From NCBI GenBank assembly GCA_037577475.1, contig CM075195.1, forward strand, positions 22,843,399-22,907,398: a DNA stretch of 64,000 nt, in the 5' to 3' direction. Below are positions 52,561 through 64,000 of the stretch, piece after piece. The notes beneath the pieces are model-generated. The model did not search any database, was not told the DNA's origin, and was given only the letters and a program-made list of their open reading frames with translations. Made by a program: the position numbers and the translations under genes. This stretch comes from Chaunax sp. Z400 (Eukaryota; Chordata; Actinopteri; Lophiiformes; Chaunacidae). Numbering within the stretch: position 1 is the stretch's first letter; each line of letters opens with the position of its first letter.

Positions 52561-55201
52561 GCACTGGGTACTACACACGGATGAGTGTTTAGATGGGAGC
52601 ATGTGCAGTAAAAATGCAGGGCACAGAGCAAATGCAGGTGAAAATGTTTATGTTGTTAAAAAAAAAACGTTTTTTCAAATTTTCATAAAATAAAAAAAAT
52701 AAAACTTTAAAAATGACTAAAATTTCATTGTTGGTACTTTAAAAAAAAGGGATTCATTGTAAACATAGTATGAACACTCATTGTATGGTTCCTTTAGTTG
52801 ATCTGAAAAATGTGAAAATCCCTAAATTAGACATATGATCCTTCTACCTGACATTAGTGATTTGTGGCTTTCACAAATGTGTCAATGCAGTTTTATCTTA
52901 TAACTATGCTGAGCAACTTTAAAAATGCATTTTTAAGAACCCAATATTTTCCTTACACTAACCCTAATCTATTGAAAAAAACAAACATGCTCAAAACAAA
53001 AGCATGCATAACTATCAATTAGTAAAGCATTTACATTTACAGTCGTCAATGCATTTCAGAGTAAATGATGGTGGTGATGTAATTTTTTTGCATGCTTCTA
53101 CACACCTGGCCAAGGCAATAAAAACCCAGGCATAATTAATATCCTACTGAAACAACTGATGATGCCATGACTTCTTCTTCCAGTTTACTTATTCTATGTT
53201 CCATGTTTTGTTTTATTTTGTCACTCACCTGTCATCTTTCTTCAGATTTCCTGCTACCTGTGTTTTCTTGCCCTTGTGACTGTTTTCCCCGCCCTGATCG
53301 GTGTCACCTGTGCCTCGATCTTCCTCCTTCTCAGAGTATTTAGTCTGTGTTCCTTCCCCTCTGCGCCAGTTTGTTGTACCTCTGTGTTTCATGTTTTAGC
53401 CTTTACTCTAAGTGTCTCTGATAGATTGCTCGATTTCTGACTCTTCCTACCTTTTGACTGTCTCTTCTCGATTGTTTGTCTGATACCGATTTTCACCTGT
53501 GTACCGAACCTCTCTTTGGCAATTGAAGACCACATGTTTTAAGTCAAGCACTGTTTATTGAAACGTGAAGAAAACCCTGCCATATTCTGCTCCCCTCTTT
53601 TGCCCCTGTGGACAAGCATTCACTAAATATGTTACAATCATTCCCAAAATGACTAATAAGTGCCACCTATATGATAACTTATCACATAACTATAACCCAT
53701 GAAGAACAAATGCATGAGCCTGTAGTGGACATATAGCCTATCCAAAGGCACTACGTTTGAGTCCTGGATGGGACGCATTGGGCGACACAATATTAATTAT
53801 ATGATTAATAGCGGATGGGTTGCAAGTGGGTGAAATAATAAATCATTAATGAGGAAAATACCAATTACATAACCTGCAGCTCCTGCAGCATGCAGCTTTG
53901 GATGCTATTTTTAATGATGGCTATTTTTTTGGTTGTTGGTGAGAAAAAGGGAGTAAAAAAAATCTTGTCAGTACACAGACTTTGCAATTTACTTATGTAA
54001 CTTTTCTGTTCAACCTAACATGTTGTGCAGCTAGATGGAACTTAACCAGTCATCTATTTTTAGGGAATGTGATCCTAAATGTCAACCTTCCTCTTTTGGT
54101 GCAACTAGTTAAAGAGATCAGGTTAGAAATGGGCAGTTAGTCAGAGCAGAGCACAAAATAAAAATGCTATGCAGAATGTTTTAACTTTTGAACAGCTACC
54201 GGTGAAACAGGATATTTGGTAAATCATAACCCATCACAGATAACAGGCATACCTTTAAAGTATTGTAAAATTCAAGCTGAAAGTGCAGTTTATGGTTTAT
54301 TGTGTTTTAAGTTGAATTTCTGACCCAGGAATCAACAGTATTGTGGGATTATTTCGAGCTGCTGTTGTGTTGTTTGTGCTGCCTGTTCTCAATAGAAATA
54401 CTTGTAAAACAACCCGACGGTGATGACTACAAGTTGGAGGTTGAACATTTCCTCTTTGTGTGAAAATGTTCAATTCTGCACATCTGATTTTCAAAGTTAC
54501 CACATTAATGTTGTAGAGTCAACCTTTAAAAAGAACAGGCTGACCTGAAGGGCAGTTCTCTGAAGAATTTGACTTTCATGATCTTACTTTTCTTCACCAT
54601 GAACCTGAGAGATTATCAGGAGCTGGACATAAGGTTAACATGGTCTAGAGAGAGCAGAGGGTCCAAGTTTGCTCATATTACTTCACCGTCTGTCAGACAC
54701 TACCAAATTGCAACAGGTGCTCCCATGTCCAGCTTCTCGTCTGGGAGTTGTTTGACTGTGTTGAGAGGTTTCCCATTTCCCCTTTTCTAAACACGAGTCA
54801 AATGAAGACCAAAGCTGTGAATATCAGAATGAAATAAATCCAAAAGATGCACCTCCACTGACATATCTCCAATATAAAAATAGATATATATATAGTTGAA
54901 GTTGGTGTCAGAGAACAATGTTTCGTTTGGTTTTGAATATTACTGGTGTCAGGTTCACTGGTGACTATGACTCCTCCAAGTTGCTCAGTGGGGAATGAGC
55001 ATGTGCTTGATCATAATGGCCGACTTGTACACACGTTCAACATGTTTACGTGTTCTGTTTGAATTGTAATCACCCTTCCTGTTAGAAAGATAAAGAGGAA
55101 CACCCAGATAGAAGAACAGCAAAGACCACATAATCACTGGTTAATGCACAGTCTGGACCAAACCCCAGACACAGCTTGTTTCACAAAACCTAATAAGATT
55201 T
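52561..55201. other. Intergenic stretch between ampd1 and the RASSF-like gene
   Basis: No supported gene. It contains the LTR-like block at 53,170-53,640. No NRAS exon (for example one encoding the Ras GxxxxGK(S/T) loop) is visible on either strand. Confidence 0.6.
53170..53640 (+). mobile_element. Second LTR-like retrotransposon remnant
   Basis: This block shares the composition and word order of the element at 47,311-47,840: a TTTTATTTTGTCACTCACCTG start, CACCTGTG and GTATTTAGTCTGTGTTCC in the middle, and a CACTAAATATGTTACA-type end. It is more diverged and its borders are uncertain. Confidence 0.4.
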
Positions 55202-56064
55202 TACAGCACAAATTCCAAAAGGGATGGGACATTATGGAAAATGTTAAGAGAAATAGAATTCAATGATTTGCAAATCATTTGAACCCAAATACAGTTGAAT
55301 ACAGAACAAAGACAAGACGTCATCTGGATGGCAGCATCTGTTGTTCTAATATCTGTATGAGCCTTTCAGCATTAATGGTGCCTTCATAGATGACCCGTAC
55401 CATGGCCACTGACACACATTACCTTCATACCATCACAGATGGTTTGGTAGGTTTTGGTGGGCCTGAGTCCATCTCAGATGAACCCAGGCCCAGTGACATC
55501 AGTAGCATTTCTCAGTGTTGTTGGTATATGGCTTGTTCTTCACATGGTAAAGTCTTAACTTGCATTTGTTAAAGGAGCGACAAAATGGTTTTACTGACAA
55601 CAGTTTTCCGAAGTTTTCCAGAGCCCATGTAGTAAAATGCTTTGTAGAATCATGTTGGTTTTTAATGCAGTGCCGTCATTGAGATTGAAAGTCAGGAACA
55701 TTCAATGTTGGTTTTTGTCCTTGCCCCTTACATGCAGAGATTTCTCCAGATTCTCCATATCTTTTGATATTATGGACTGTAGATGGAGAAAATATGTGAA
55801 TCAGGTGTTTTTGAGCTTTAAACAGCTTTGCCAGTCTCTTGTTGCTCCTGTCCCAACATTTCTGAGACATGCTGCTGGCATACAATTCAGATATATTCGC
55901 ATATATTTACAAAAATGAATGAAGTTGATAAGGTACAACTTTAGATGTATTGTCTTTGTACTGTTTTCAGTTTAATTCAATGTCAACAAGGATTAGGACA
56001 TTATCACATTCTGTTTTATTAATGTTTTACAGAGCGTCCCAACACTTTTGGAAGCAGCATTGTA
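55202..56064 (-). mobile_element. Decayed Tc1/mariner-like transposon
   Basis: The left end TACAGCACAAATTCCAAAAG is matched by the reverse complement of the right end, TACAATGCTGCTTCCAAAAG; both continue into TGGGAC. Both ends are flanked by TA, the target of Tc1/mariner elements. On the minus strand about 55,500-55,740 encodes a broken transposase N-terminal region (blocks such as GARTKTNIE, ALH-KPT and LRKTVVSKTILSLL, CEEQAIY) resembling the DNA-binding part of Tc1-like transposases. Stops are frequent and the catalytic domain is missing, so it is inactive. Confidence 0.65.
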
Positions 56065-56249
56065 CTTCATGTCACCTTAGCACTACAAATGACAAAATGT
56101 CTCCAATTCCTCCGTTTCTTTTTTTTTTTCTTCTGTTGTACAATTTCATATAAACAGAGAAATTTAATCTTGCCTTTTGTCAGGCAAAATGGAAATTATA
56201 TGAGATGGGTGGGTTCTAGAAGCCTTCAGGAATTTTAATTGGTCTTAAT

Positions 56250-56335
56250 TGCCCAAGTATTCCTCCCAACCAGAACATTCGCCCAGAGCAGAGAGGTCTG
56301 AGCATCTGTACTGCAGACGGGACACAGAGGTAGGA
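56250..56335 (+). promoter_or_regulatory. Putative 5' non-coding exon of the RASSF-like gene
   Basis: A segment ending CGGGACACAGAG|gtaggacc looks like an exon with a donor site, about 270 bases before the coding start. An acceptor candidate lies directly before the coding ATG (AATCAAG|GTTTGGGCACAATGG). No TATA box stands out. Inferred from splice-site appearance only. Confidence 0.3.
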
Positions 56336-56608
56336 CCTCATGATATTTTGGCATGGATATTTCTTTTTAGCCATTATTATTGTGTTAATTTATTTTCAGT
56401 ATCATGGGGACAGTCACTGTAGACATCTTTAATCCTGACCAACACATGATGGGCAGACAGACGACAATGAATGTTAATGGGGTTCACTTTATATAGCTGT
56501 CTGCACCACTTTCCCTACAGGTGAGTGAGGTCTTCACAGTGTATCACAATGTCTGATTCACACATTGACTAAACTTAGATGTTCTTTTGAAATCAAGGTT
56601 TGGGCACA

Positions 56609-58121
56609 ATGGAAGTAAAGGTGTCTGTGGACGGGATCCTACGTGTGGTCTGTGGAGTTACAGAGGAAACAACATGTCAAGAAGTGGTTATAGCTCTGGC
56701 CCAAGCACTAGGTATGTGTGTCTGTGGGATTTATGATTCTGAAGTGTTGACCAAGTTTATAGCCAGACTCTTCTTTCTCTTTAGGGCAACCAGGACGCTA
56801 CACATTACGGGAGACATTTAAAGACTTTGAGCGATGCATGACACCCAATGAACGCCTTCTGGAGAGTCTAAAGAAGTACGGGGAGCAGGCAAGGGACGTC
56901 CATCTTACACTGCTACACAATGGACCCTCAGTCTGGGATGAAATGAGCAGGACGAAAGTTGGTAGATACCAGCCCTGCCCACCATTGAGGAGAAAAGATG
57001 CAGGTTCCAGAGTGCGGCGAGGCAGCTGTTCACTAAGTTTGCATCGTCAGAGCTTGCCACCGTTGCCCTCTTTAAGACAAGAGGGTGAGCAGCAAAACAA
57101 CGACTTGAAAAGGCCTAAAAGAAAGTCTCTGACGTTCATGGAGGAGGCCTGGGAATGGCTGGAGAGTCTGGGTAAAAGCAAGGTCTACAGTACTGCGTGT
57201 GAAAAGGAAAGCAGTAAGAGGAAGGATAGAAGGAATCGTTTCTCTTTGGATTTTTCTCTCACTGTTGACTCAGGTCAAAGTAGTAAAAGCAAAGTCAGAG
57301 GTCAGAAATGTTTAAAGTCAGACTTGGATCATCAAACATCGTGCTGCATGGGGAGTCAGACATGGGGCAAAGAAAGCAAACACTCCAAGAAAAGTCAAGA
57401 CAGGTCATCAAAATCTGATGACCTGTCCACTCCAAGTTGTGCTTCGGCTGAAGATGAAAAAAATAGTTTAAGAGAAATGATAATACGTCAGCTCAGTTGT
57501 TTGCAGGACTTACAGTTCCAGATAGCACACATGGACAATCAGATATCTGAGCTTGAGGAAAAGCAGAGGGCCAAAAAAGCTGAGGAGGAAGCTCAGCAGA
57601 GAATGGCTGAAGAGATGATGGAGCAGATCAAATTTTGGGAGAATGAATTAAACGTGGAGGAAGGTTACGAGAAAGATTTGCAACGCCAGTTCCATGAAAT
57701 GAAGGCGAAAGCTGTGGAGTGTAAGCCCAAGTTGGAGGAGTACAAGCGCAAAATTCAGGGTCTTGATTTCTTTGCCGCTCATGTTGTTCAAGAGGATTCA
57801 AAGATGGATTCAAAAACTCATGCAAATGCATCAATTACCACTGGGATTTCAGTTATTCCGACGAAGGATCTAAAGTGGCAACAATCTAATCCAGACGGGG
57901 ATGTAAATATCAACAGGAAGCTCCAGCCCAGAGAGGAATTAAACTCTCGTCACGCTCCAGCTACCCCCAGCCAGATAAGGGAACGACGGCCCACAGGCCC
58001 GACCGAGTTGAGGGAGTGGTGGACACGCTGGTCTGAATCCCAGAGCTCTCAATCACAGACTAGAAAGAAGGTGATTCACCGCTCTGAGCTCACAATATAT
58101 CTGGGCAGTGCCAAGGTTTAG
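56609..58121 (+). CDS. N-terminal RASSF family protein (RASSF7/8-like), two coding exons
   Basis: Exons 56609-56711 and 56785-58121 join in phase (gtatgt donor, CTTTCTCTTTAG acceptor) to 1440 nt, 479 aa. The N-terminal 90 residues form a Ras-association domain with the block CGVTEETTCQEVVIALAQA, nearly identical to RASSF7 and RASSF8, then GRYTLRE and LHNGPSVWDE. Residues about 100-240 are basic, Ser/Lys-rich and low in order. Residues about 265-350 form a long coiled coil (LQDLQFQIAHMDNQISELEE and EEMMEQIKFWENELNVEE). N-terminal RASSF proteins bind Ras/Rap-type GTPases and act as scaffolds in junction, microtubule and JNK signalling. I cannot decide by eye whether this is RASSF7, RASSF8 or a fish-specific paralogue. 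The start at 56609 is the first Met of the domain. The gene stands in the interval where NRAS sits in human, on the opposite strand to its neighbours. Confidence 0.88.
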
Positions 58122-58600
58122 AACCAAATCAACAGAGGTCACACATTATAAAAGCTTCATAGTGCACCAGTTGTGGTCATTTTGAAATGCTAGATTCCAA
58201 TGTTTCACTTTTACTATTTCTACCCAATATGTACTGTTCATGTTTGTTAGGGATTTAGCAAAAAGCACCTTGGTATACTCTAATGCAGTCTTCCTTTTGC
58301 TTTATTCACTTCACAAGGGAGCCATCTAGTGGTTAAATAGGTTCCATATCAGACATGAGCCCGTTTAGTTGTAGAGGGAACATGAATAGATCAGCTGAGG
58401 TTTGAAATTGAATCCCTTTCACAAGAAGTTCTTCTGAAGTGTGATTCCTTTAGAATGTTTTTAAACAATACAACCCGTCTACAGCACATTTTAAATTAAC
58501 CATCATTGAATGAAGAGACCACCTGCCATAGATTTAAGCAATGCATGCTATGTTTTGCACATCTATCTCATTAGGCAGAGGACATTAAATGAAAGCATAT
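58122..58600 (+). terminator. 3' UTR of the RASSF-like gene with candidate poly(A) signals
   Basis: ATTAAA occurs at 58584-58589, about 460 bases after the stop codon. A canonical AATAAA occurs further on, near 59162. Use of the distal site would run the transcript past the predicted end of csde1 on the other strand. Confidence 0.4.
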
Positions 58601-59104
58601 CTGCCTTCTCTGCACATAATTTACAAATGTGTCTAGTCCAGTGTTAGTTGACAGTCAAAATGGGCATCCCCAGCAAAATAGTCACTATAAATTTCCATCT
58701 ATAAGTAAGACAATGAGATGACTCCTTTAGTTATGGATTTCACACTAATAGATTTTGCATTACACGAGGTCTGGTCTAATTTGTCAGGTTAGGGGTGCTT
58801 GATGAGAAAAAGTTTGGAACCTTCTGAATAGCTTAAAAAACGTATGGATTGGTTGATACATTTTAGTGTTGTCTGACTCAAATACTAAAGCTGTACAACA
58901 AGAGAGGTGGTTCAATTTCATCCGAAAGGGCTGGGAACTCAAGTGGGAGTTTCTTTGGATAATTTGTACATTGTGTCATGTGCTTGAGGCACTAGTTGTT
59001 AATGTTCCCCTGAGGATCACTTAACTATGCAGATGTAACAGCTGTTGGCGTATTATAACACACTGCCTTGTGCAATATTGCTCTTCACAATAGTTGCTTT
59101 CACA
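58601..59104. other. Spacer between two convergent genes
   Basis: A short AT-rich stretch between the RASSF-like gene (plus) and csde1 (minus). No gene is seen. Confidence 0.6.
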
Positions 59105-60562
59105 GCTACTTTGTTTTGTAGGCATTTTATTCAGTCTCACAGTAGACTTGCCACATTTCTGAAATAAAAGACAATTACAAAACAGCTCATGATTTTCATA
59201 AAACTTTAATTCAACCGTTTCATTCAAGACTTAACAAAAAGGTACATGAGAACCTCTGAATGTGGTTCAACTGAATCCTGGTTATCTCCAAAGTTGAAAG
59301 TAATTCTGATTGTAAATTAATGTGCAGAAGCACAACAGCTCACCATGATGTCTCCAGAGTACAATAACTGATATCCTGAATCGTAATGCTTTTTTTAAAC
59401 TGTGTTTTGTTATAATTTACCTTTCTCCTTTAAGTTAAATTTGCTTTTATATTTGAAGTTCCAACTTTCACTAAGAAAAAAAGCACACATTACATACAGT
59501 ATAGTTCAACCCACAGGCTTGGGATGCATATCAGTATTATTTCTACTAGAAAAGAAAGCCACCCTAAGATTGTTCTGAATATTTTGGCGGTTGGCTGGGA
59601 ACAGAGGATAGTTTTTTTCTCATTTAATTTTGCTTGTTTTTAGGCACCTCATTTTTAATAGCAGATTGAGCTTAAATTGAAAAAAAAAAAAAAAAGCAAA
59701 AACATGTGCAAGGAAAAAAAAAAAGGATAGTATAAAAGAACTGCAGATTTAAGATGCCACGAGGAATTCTGCACCTGGGAAAAAATTGCTTAATACCAAA
59801 AAGGTATCTAAAGGCTCCAGATTGGTACAAGTAAATCCCATTAGATCAACAACTTTGACATTCACATACATCTCACACACACCATGCTTTCATTTCAGCT
59901 CTTCAGTAAAGCATTTTAAAACTGCTCAAAAAAACGAGCAGAGAAGAATCTTCAGTTTTAGCTCGCACATATGAGAAATATGATCCTCCTTATGGAGGGA
60001 ACTTTGCTTTATGCGTCTTGTAGGAAAGCATACAGTAGTGGAAACTTTACAATGAAACCACTTTAAGTTTCCAGGGTTCAAGGAGCAAATATATGAAAAA
60101 AGGAGCAGATGCTCAAAGACATGCCAACAGTCACACTCATTCTCCCAGGACTGGACTGATTACAGGTGCAGAATTCCAGATAAAGCAGTTTCAGAAGAAA
60201 GGGACAGACAGCCATACAGTCATCACTCTGATTTAGAGGGACAAGACCCTCAGAAACAAATACCTCCGGTTACACACAATGACTTCTAGGATACAGCACA
60301 CACACACACATACACTCTCACACTCAGATCCCATGTACACTGCAGTGTGGAACTCTATCAAGTACATCATACATGGGAGGCAGGAAACTGGAATCTGAAT
60401 AGCTCCCTTACAAGTATCAATGGGGATAAAGATTACACATGCCGATTACTGTATGTGTGCATATGTTGTTGTTGTATGAGTTTGTGTACAAGCATGTGTT
60501 TATCTAATTTTCCTTATCCCCAGCATACCCACCAACACTCAACAGGGCAGACTCTGTATTGC
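59105..60562 (-). terminator. csde1: csde1 3' UTR with candidate poly(A) signal
   Basis: This follows the csde1 stop codon on the minus strand for about 1.45 kb. TTTATT at 59126-59131 reads AATAAA on the transcribed strand. The region is AT-rich, with long A runs on the plus strand near 59,680-59,730 (U tracts in the transcript) and a CA-rich tract near 60,299-60,319. Confidence 0.5.
60299..60319. repeat. (CA)n microsatellite in csde1 3' UTR
   Basis: Short CA dinucleotide run, interrupted after about eight units. Confidence 0.8.
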
Positions 60563-63500
60563 TCAGTCAATGACACCAGGCTGGCGAGTCTTACGCTCCA
60601 AACTGAAGCCCTGCAGAGGAGAGGATGACAATTAATGTAGCAGCTTATACAAAATAAAGAGTGGTATTGATAACTAAATGGTAATTAAAAGTTCCAATGT
60701 AATCTAGTCTAAAACCTGATTCTGAGTGTAAATACAAGAAATCCTCAAAAACCAACCTATACAGTAGCATTGATGTTAATGTATGCCAGATAACGACCAA
60801 GCATTAAACTCATATGCTCAATTTTACATTTATCTGTACTACATTATTGTAATAATAATCCAGTTTAAGGCCTGGCACGGACCTGCCAACCTTGGGAAAA
60901 TATTTCTAGTAACATAGTATAATAGTAACGAGTTCACATGTTTTTGCACCACTTTGCTTAACAACTCACTGCCATATTACGTTATTCAACATATAAATCA
61001 GCTAGGAATACAATCAGATAGTGTTGTGAAGAACTCGGAATAAAAAAGATGTATTGACGTTTGAAATAGACAGACATTTGCATGCTTGTGTGAACAATCT
61101 GGCATCAGTTCAGAGGAGGCTGAGCCCCAGTTTCAGACTGGTTTCTAAAATATCTATCTATCCACCCTAAACAGTGAAAGTCAAAACCTCAGTACACCTG
61201 CTTAAAACTATTGTACATGCGTGCTTACACAAACTCATAACCTTAATTACATTCAAGTTTTAAATAAAAATAGAAAAAATATATTTTGTATATTGTAACA
61301 TTTGGTGATGTCAATTATATATAAAACCCTATTTCCTGTTTAGGGATTTCCATCTAAATAAACAAATCAGCTTAGATAAACATACATCATACAAGCCTAA
61401 TAAAATGTAATAAATTATAAATCATGTTGTTGTAAATTAGCCACCCAGGAGCTTCAGTTAATAATGTAACTAAACCTTATTAAACATACATTCTGAGACA
61501 ATGTATGCCATGTTTATTAGGTCATGACTGTATATGATGTATTTTTTGGACAGTTTGAGCACACGCATTGGGAAAATTATCAATCGAATTAACCATCTTG
61601 AGCAAAATCAAGTCGGAGAGAGGTTCTAAATGACGGATACATTTTGTTTTCCAGTATATGAACCGATATAGTTTATTTATTCATTTAAATGGTACATACT
61701 GTAGAAAAGACATGTGGCAATGACACAGGTGTGAAAGTACCTTTGAATTGTCAGGGCCACGGGGCTGTCTAACAATGACCAGGCGAGGAGCACTGGCGTC
61801 ATCAAGAGTGATGCTCTTCAGTCGGTTCACCAGACGATCAGGACGTGGAGTCACCACTGGTTTAGGCCCCTCACTGTTACATTTTGTAAATAATGAAAAT
61901 AAATCTCATAAATGTGATGTTACTTGAAAATGTTAGTGAACACACTAGTTTTGCCACCAAGTTTAGCTAAAATTGTAATGAACCAGAATGTAAACCAGGA
62001 TCTACGCCATTCATTGTTTGTTTGGAGTCCTTACCAGACTCTGCGTACGTTGCAGGCACTACATTTTCCTGTTCGTTGATTGAGGACGACCGAGAATTCC
62101 ACCTCATCCCCGGTCTGAAGCTCCAGGCCATCTTGCACTTCTTTTACATGGAAGAACAGCTTCTTGCTCTCACCAACTTCATATGTGATGAAGCCAAACT
62201 AGAAAAATAAAACAAATTCAGGATTCAAAATTGGCATTTTCATTCACTCCAGCATAGCCTGTGCTATAGTAACATTAACTAAATACATGGGATATATCTG
62301 TATGTCACTTATGAAATAGATAAATAATCAGTACCTGGTCTTTGACACACTCCACAATGGCTCTGCGCTGAGGGACCACATTACAAGCCATCTTCTGTCC
62401 AGTTTGGGAAACTGTGCATACCTGGAACTTCACAACTTCTCCTTTTTGCAGACAGTCTGCCTTGTTAACCATACCCATGATTCCAAAGGGATAATTCTGG
62501 CCTTTACTTCCACCTAGAAAAGAAAAAAAAGGGAAGGGAAGGTTTGATATATTCTTAATTTTTCCCAAATAAAGTGCCTTACTTCTACAAGTCCCATCAT
62601 AACTTGAAACAAACCTTCCTCTATGACTTCAATGAGCCCTTGATATTCGGTCTGCGAGGGGTCCACACTCCGTAAGGGACGAATGACTTTCCCCATCATC
62701 ATTGTTGCACCAATATCCTCACCAGTGCCACTGACTTAATGTGGAAAACAGTGGATTTAAACACCTGTCATGTCCTCAAACATTACAAATATGAATAAAT
62801 TAAAATCATGCATACCTCCAGCCACTTTGGTAACCTTTTCAGCACTGACTTTGTTTCCTTTTCCCTTAGACAGAGTGTATTCCACAGTGTCACCCAGCTC
62901 CAAGTTCTCCAAATCTCCGCACATTTCACTGAGGAGAAATTAAATACACACCAAGACTTCAATATGCATTCACATAAATTTGATACCATTAATAAATAAA
63001 CCCTCAACAAGCTCATCCAAAAGCCACATGAGAACCTAAACCTCTACCTGTAGTGAAAGAAAATCTCCTGGTCATGATTTGCTGTCTCAATGAAGCCAAA
63101 GTTGTCCTTCAGTGTGGCAACAAATCCCTGTAGTCTCTTGCCGTTGGAGGCATTCCGGTTGAGGACCCTGATGGACACTGCACTCTGCTGGCCAGTTCGC
63201 TTCACTTCATTGACAGAGAACTCCACCTAAAGGACAAACATAAATATGTCACATAAGGGGAAGACATAGTAAACTACTAGACTTCATCTTTGAAGCAACT
63301 AAAATCACAACAAAAATAGCTACAGACATTGGCTTTTATTAGTAGCATTTGTCTGGAGTAGAGAGTAGACCACATATTTAGCAGCACCAACAATCAATTT
63401 AATTTCTTCACCATCAATGGGCTTTTAAAGAGGAGTTTATATTTTGTTTTGATACCTTGTCTCCGAGCTGGGGGTGACCACCTCCTTCCAGGTCCTTGCT

Positions 63501-63563
63501 ATGGTATGGCACAGTTAGCTTCACTCCGCAGTCTTCATATGCAATAACTCCTTCCTCAGCTTC
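60563..63563 (-). CDS. csde1: Cold shock domain-containing protein E1 (UNR), C-terminal 347 codons
   Basis: RNA-binding protein of repeated cold-shock domains that controls mRNA stability and IRES- or cap-dependent translation in the cytoplasm. Eight exons in transcript order: 63563-63456, 63226-63048, 62928-62816, 62734-62615, 62513-62335, 62198-62035, 61873-61741, 60610-60563; total 1044 nt with consistent phases. Visible cold-shock motifs: ATLKDNFGFIETANHDQEIF and FFHYS; KGQNYPFGIMGMVNKADC; ECVKDQFGFITYEVGESKKL and FFHVKEVQDGLELQTGDEVE. The linker GKVIRPLRSVDPSQTEYQG is strongly conserved with human, as is the C-terminus RKTRQPGVID. The gene enters from beyond the right edge, so the N-terminal half is absent. 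The acceptor at 62734/62735 (AAG) is set by reading frame; the nearby CAG would break it. Confidence 0.95.
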
Positions 63564-64000
63564 CTACAGAGTGCAACAAGTTAAATCTACATTATCAATC
63601 TCACAAAGACCATCAACATTGGTTCATCCAGCTGCCACCAGCAAAGACTGATATCAATGCTGCACAAGTTTCTCAACAAACTGGTGAAAGCTAGTTTAAA
63701 CTGATTAAAATCAGATGATTTAAGAGTAGTCGATGGTGGTGAGCAGGTGGCCTACAAAAGCGTATGAGGCAATACATCATTTTGTAGTAGCCTAGTTGGT
63801 TAGCATAGGTACCTGACAGCTGTAGTTACAGCCTACGATGTAGGGCTACATAATTACCCATCATCATTGTAGTTTAAATCACTGGAAACAGTTCTGCAAT
63901 ACTCATTTATTTACAGCAATTGCCTGAACCAATCACTGTACATAATTTACTGTCATCATGTTCGGCATTTAATCCCAACAGAAGTATTAAAAACATGGTG
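63564..64000. other. csde1 intron reaching the window edge
   Basis: No further csde1 exon could be recognised up to position 64000. Confidence 0.6.

Noticed and set aside
52227..52631. A 134-codon minus-strand frame upstream of and overlapping ampd1 exon 1
   Set aside because: It is in a different frame from the ampd1 start, resembles no known protein, and ends inside the donor region; exon 1 of ampd1 explains the conserved part.
1..64000. CRISPR arrays, operons, bacterial terminators, rRNA and tRNA genes
   Set aside because: The sequence is animal nuclear DNA; the only regular array is a minisatellite without spacers, and no cloverleaf with tRNA A and B boxes or rRNA segment was recognised by eye.

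Overview
The window is vertebrate, and most likely teleost fish, nuclear DNA. Genes are split by GT-AG introns. Three conserved vertebrate genes lie in the order DENND2C - AMPD1 - CSDE1, the neighbourhood known from human 1p13.2. The spacers carry fish-type repeats: an L2-like LINE, a Tc1-like element, gypsy-type LTRs and a hAT-like fragment. All calls come from reading the sequence by eye and from knowledge of the families. No search was run.

Layout. Bases 1-13,050 hold no gene I can support. They contain degenerate repeats, above all an antisense L2-type LINE whose endonuclease and reverse-transcriptase motifs can still be read. Bases 13,054-33,230 hold dennd2c on the minus strand: 18 coding exons, 929 codons, all intron phases consistent, C-terminal DENN module intact. 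Its 5' part contains a possible 56-codon small ORF on the same strand. Bases 35,200-52,500 hold ampd1 on the minus strand: 16 coding exons, 733 codons, including a 9-nt microexon. Its fourth intron carries a 122-copy 22-bp minisatellite, and its eleventh intron carries a decayed copy of exon 10. Bases 56,250-58,600 hold a plus-strand gene for an N-terminal RASSF protein (RASSF7/8-like RA domain plus coiled coil, 479 codons). Bases 59,105-63,563 hold the last eight coding exons (347 codons) of csde1 on the minus strand; the rest of that gene lies beyond the right edge.

Function. The genes are linked by ancestral synteny, not by operon logic. DENND2C is a Rab guanine-nucleotide exchange factor. 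AMPD1 is the muscle AMP deaminase of the purine nucleotide cycle. CSDE1 (UNR) is a cold-shock-domain RNA-binding protein that controls translation and mRNA stability. The RASSF protein is a Ras/Rap-association scaffold. In human, NRAS lies between AMPD1 and CSDE1. I see no NRAS coding exon in that interval here; the RASSF-like gene on the opposite strand occupies it.

Most worth a second look: the perfectly phased 22-bp array, the 9-nt microexon, the missing NRAS and the RASSF gene in its place, the exon-10 relic, and the small ORF in the 5' part of dennd2c. I found no convincing wholly new multi-gene system.
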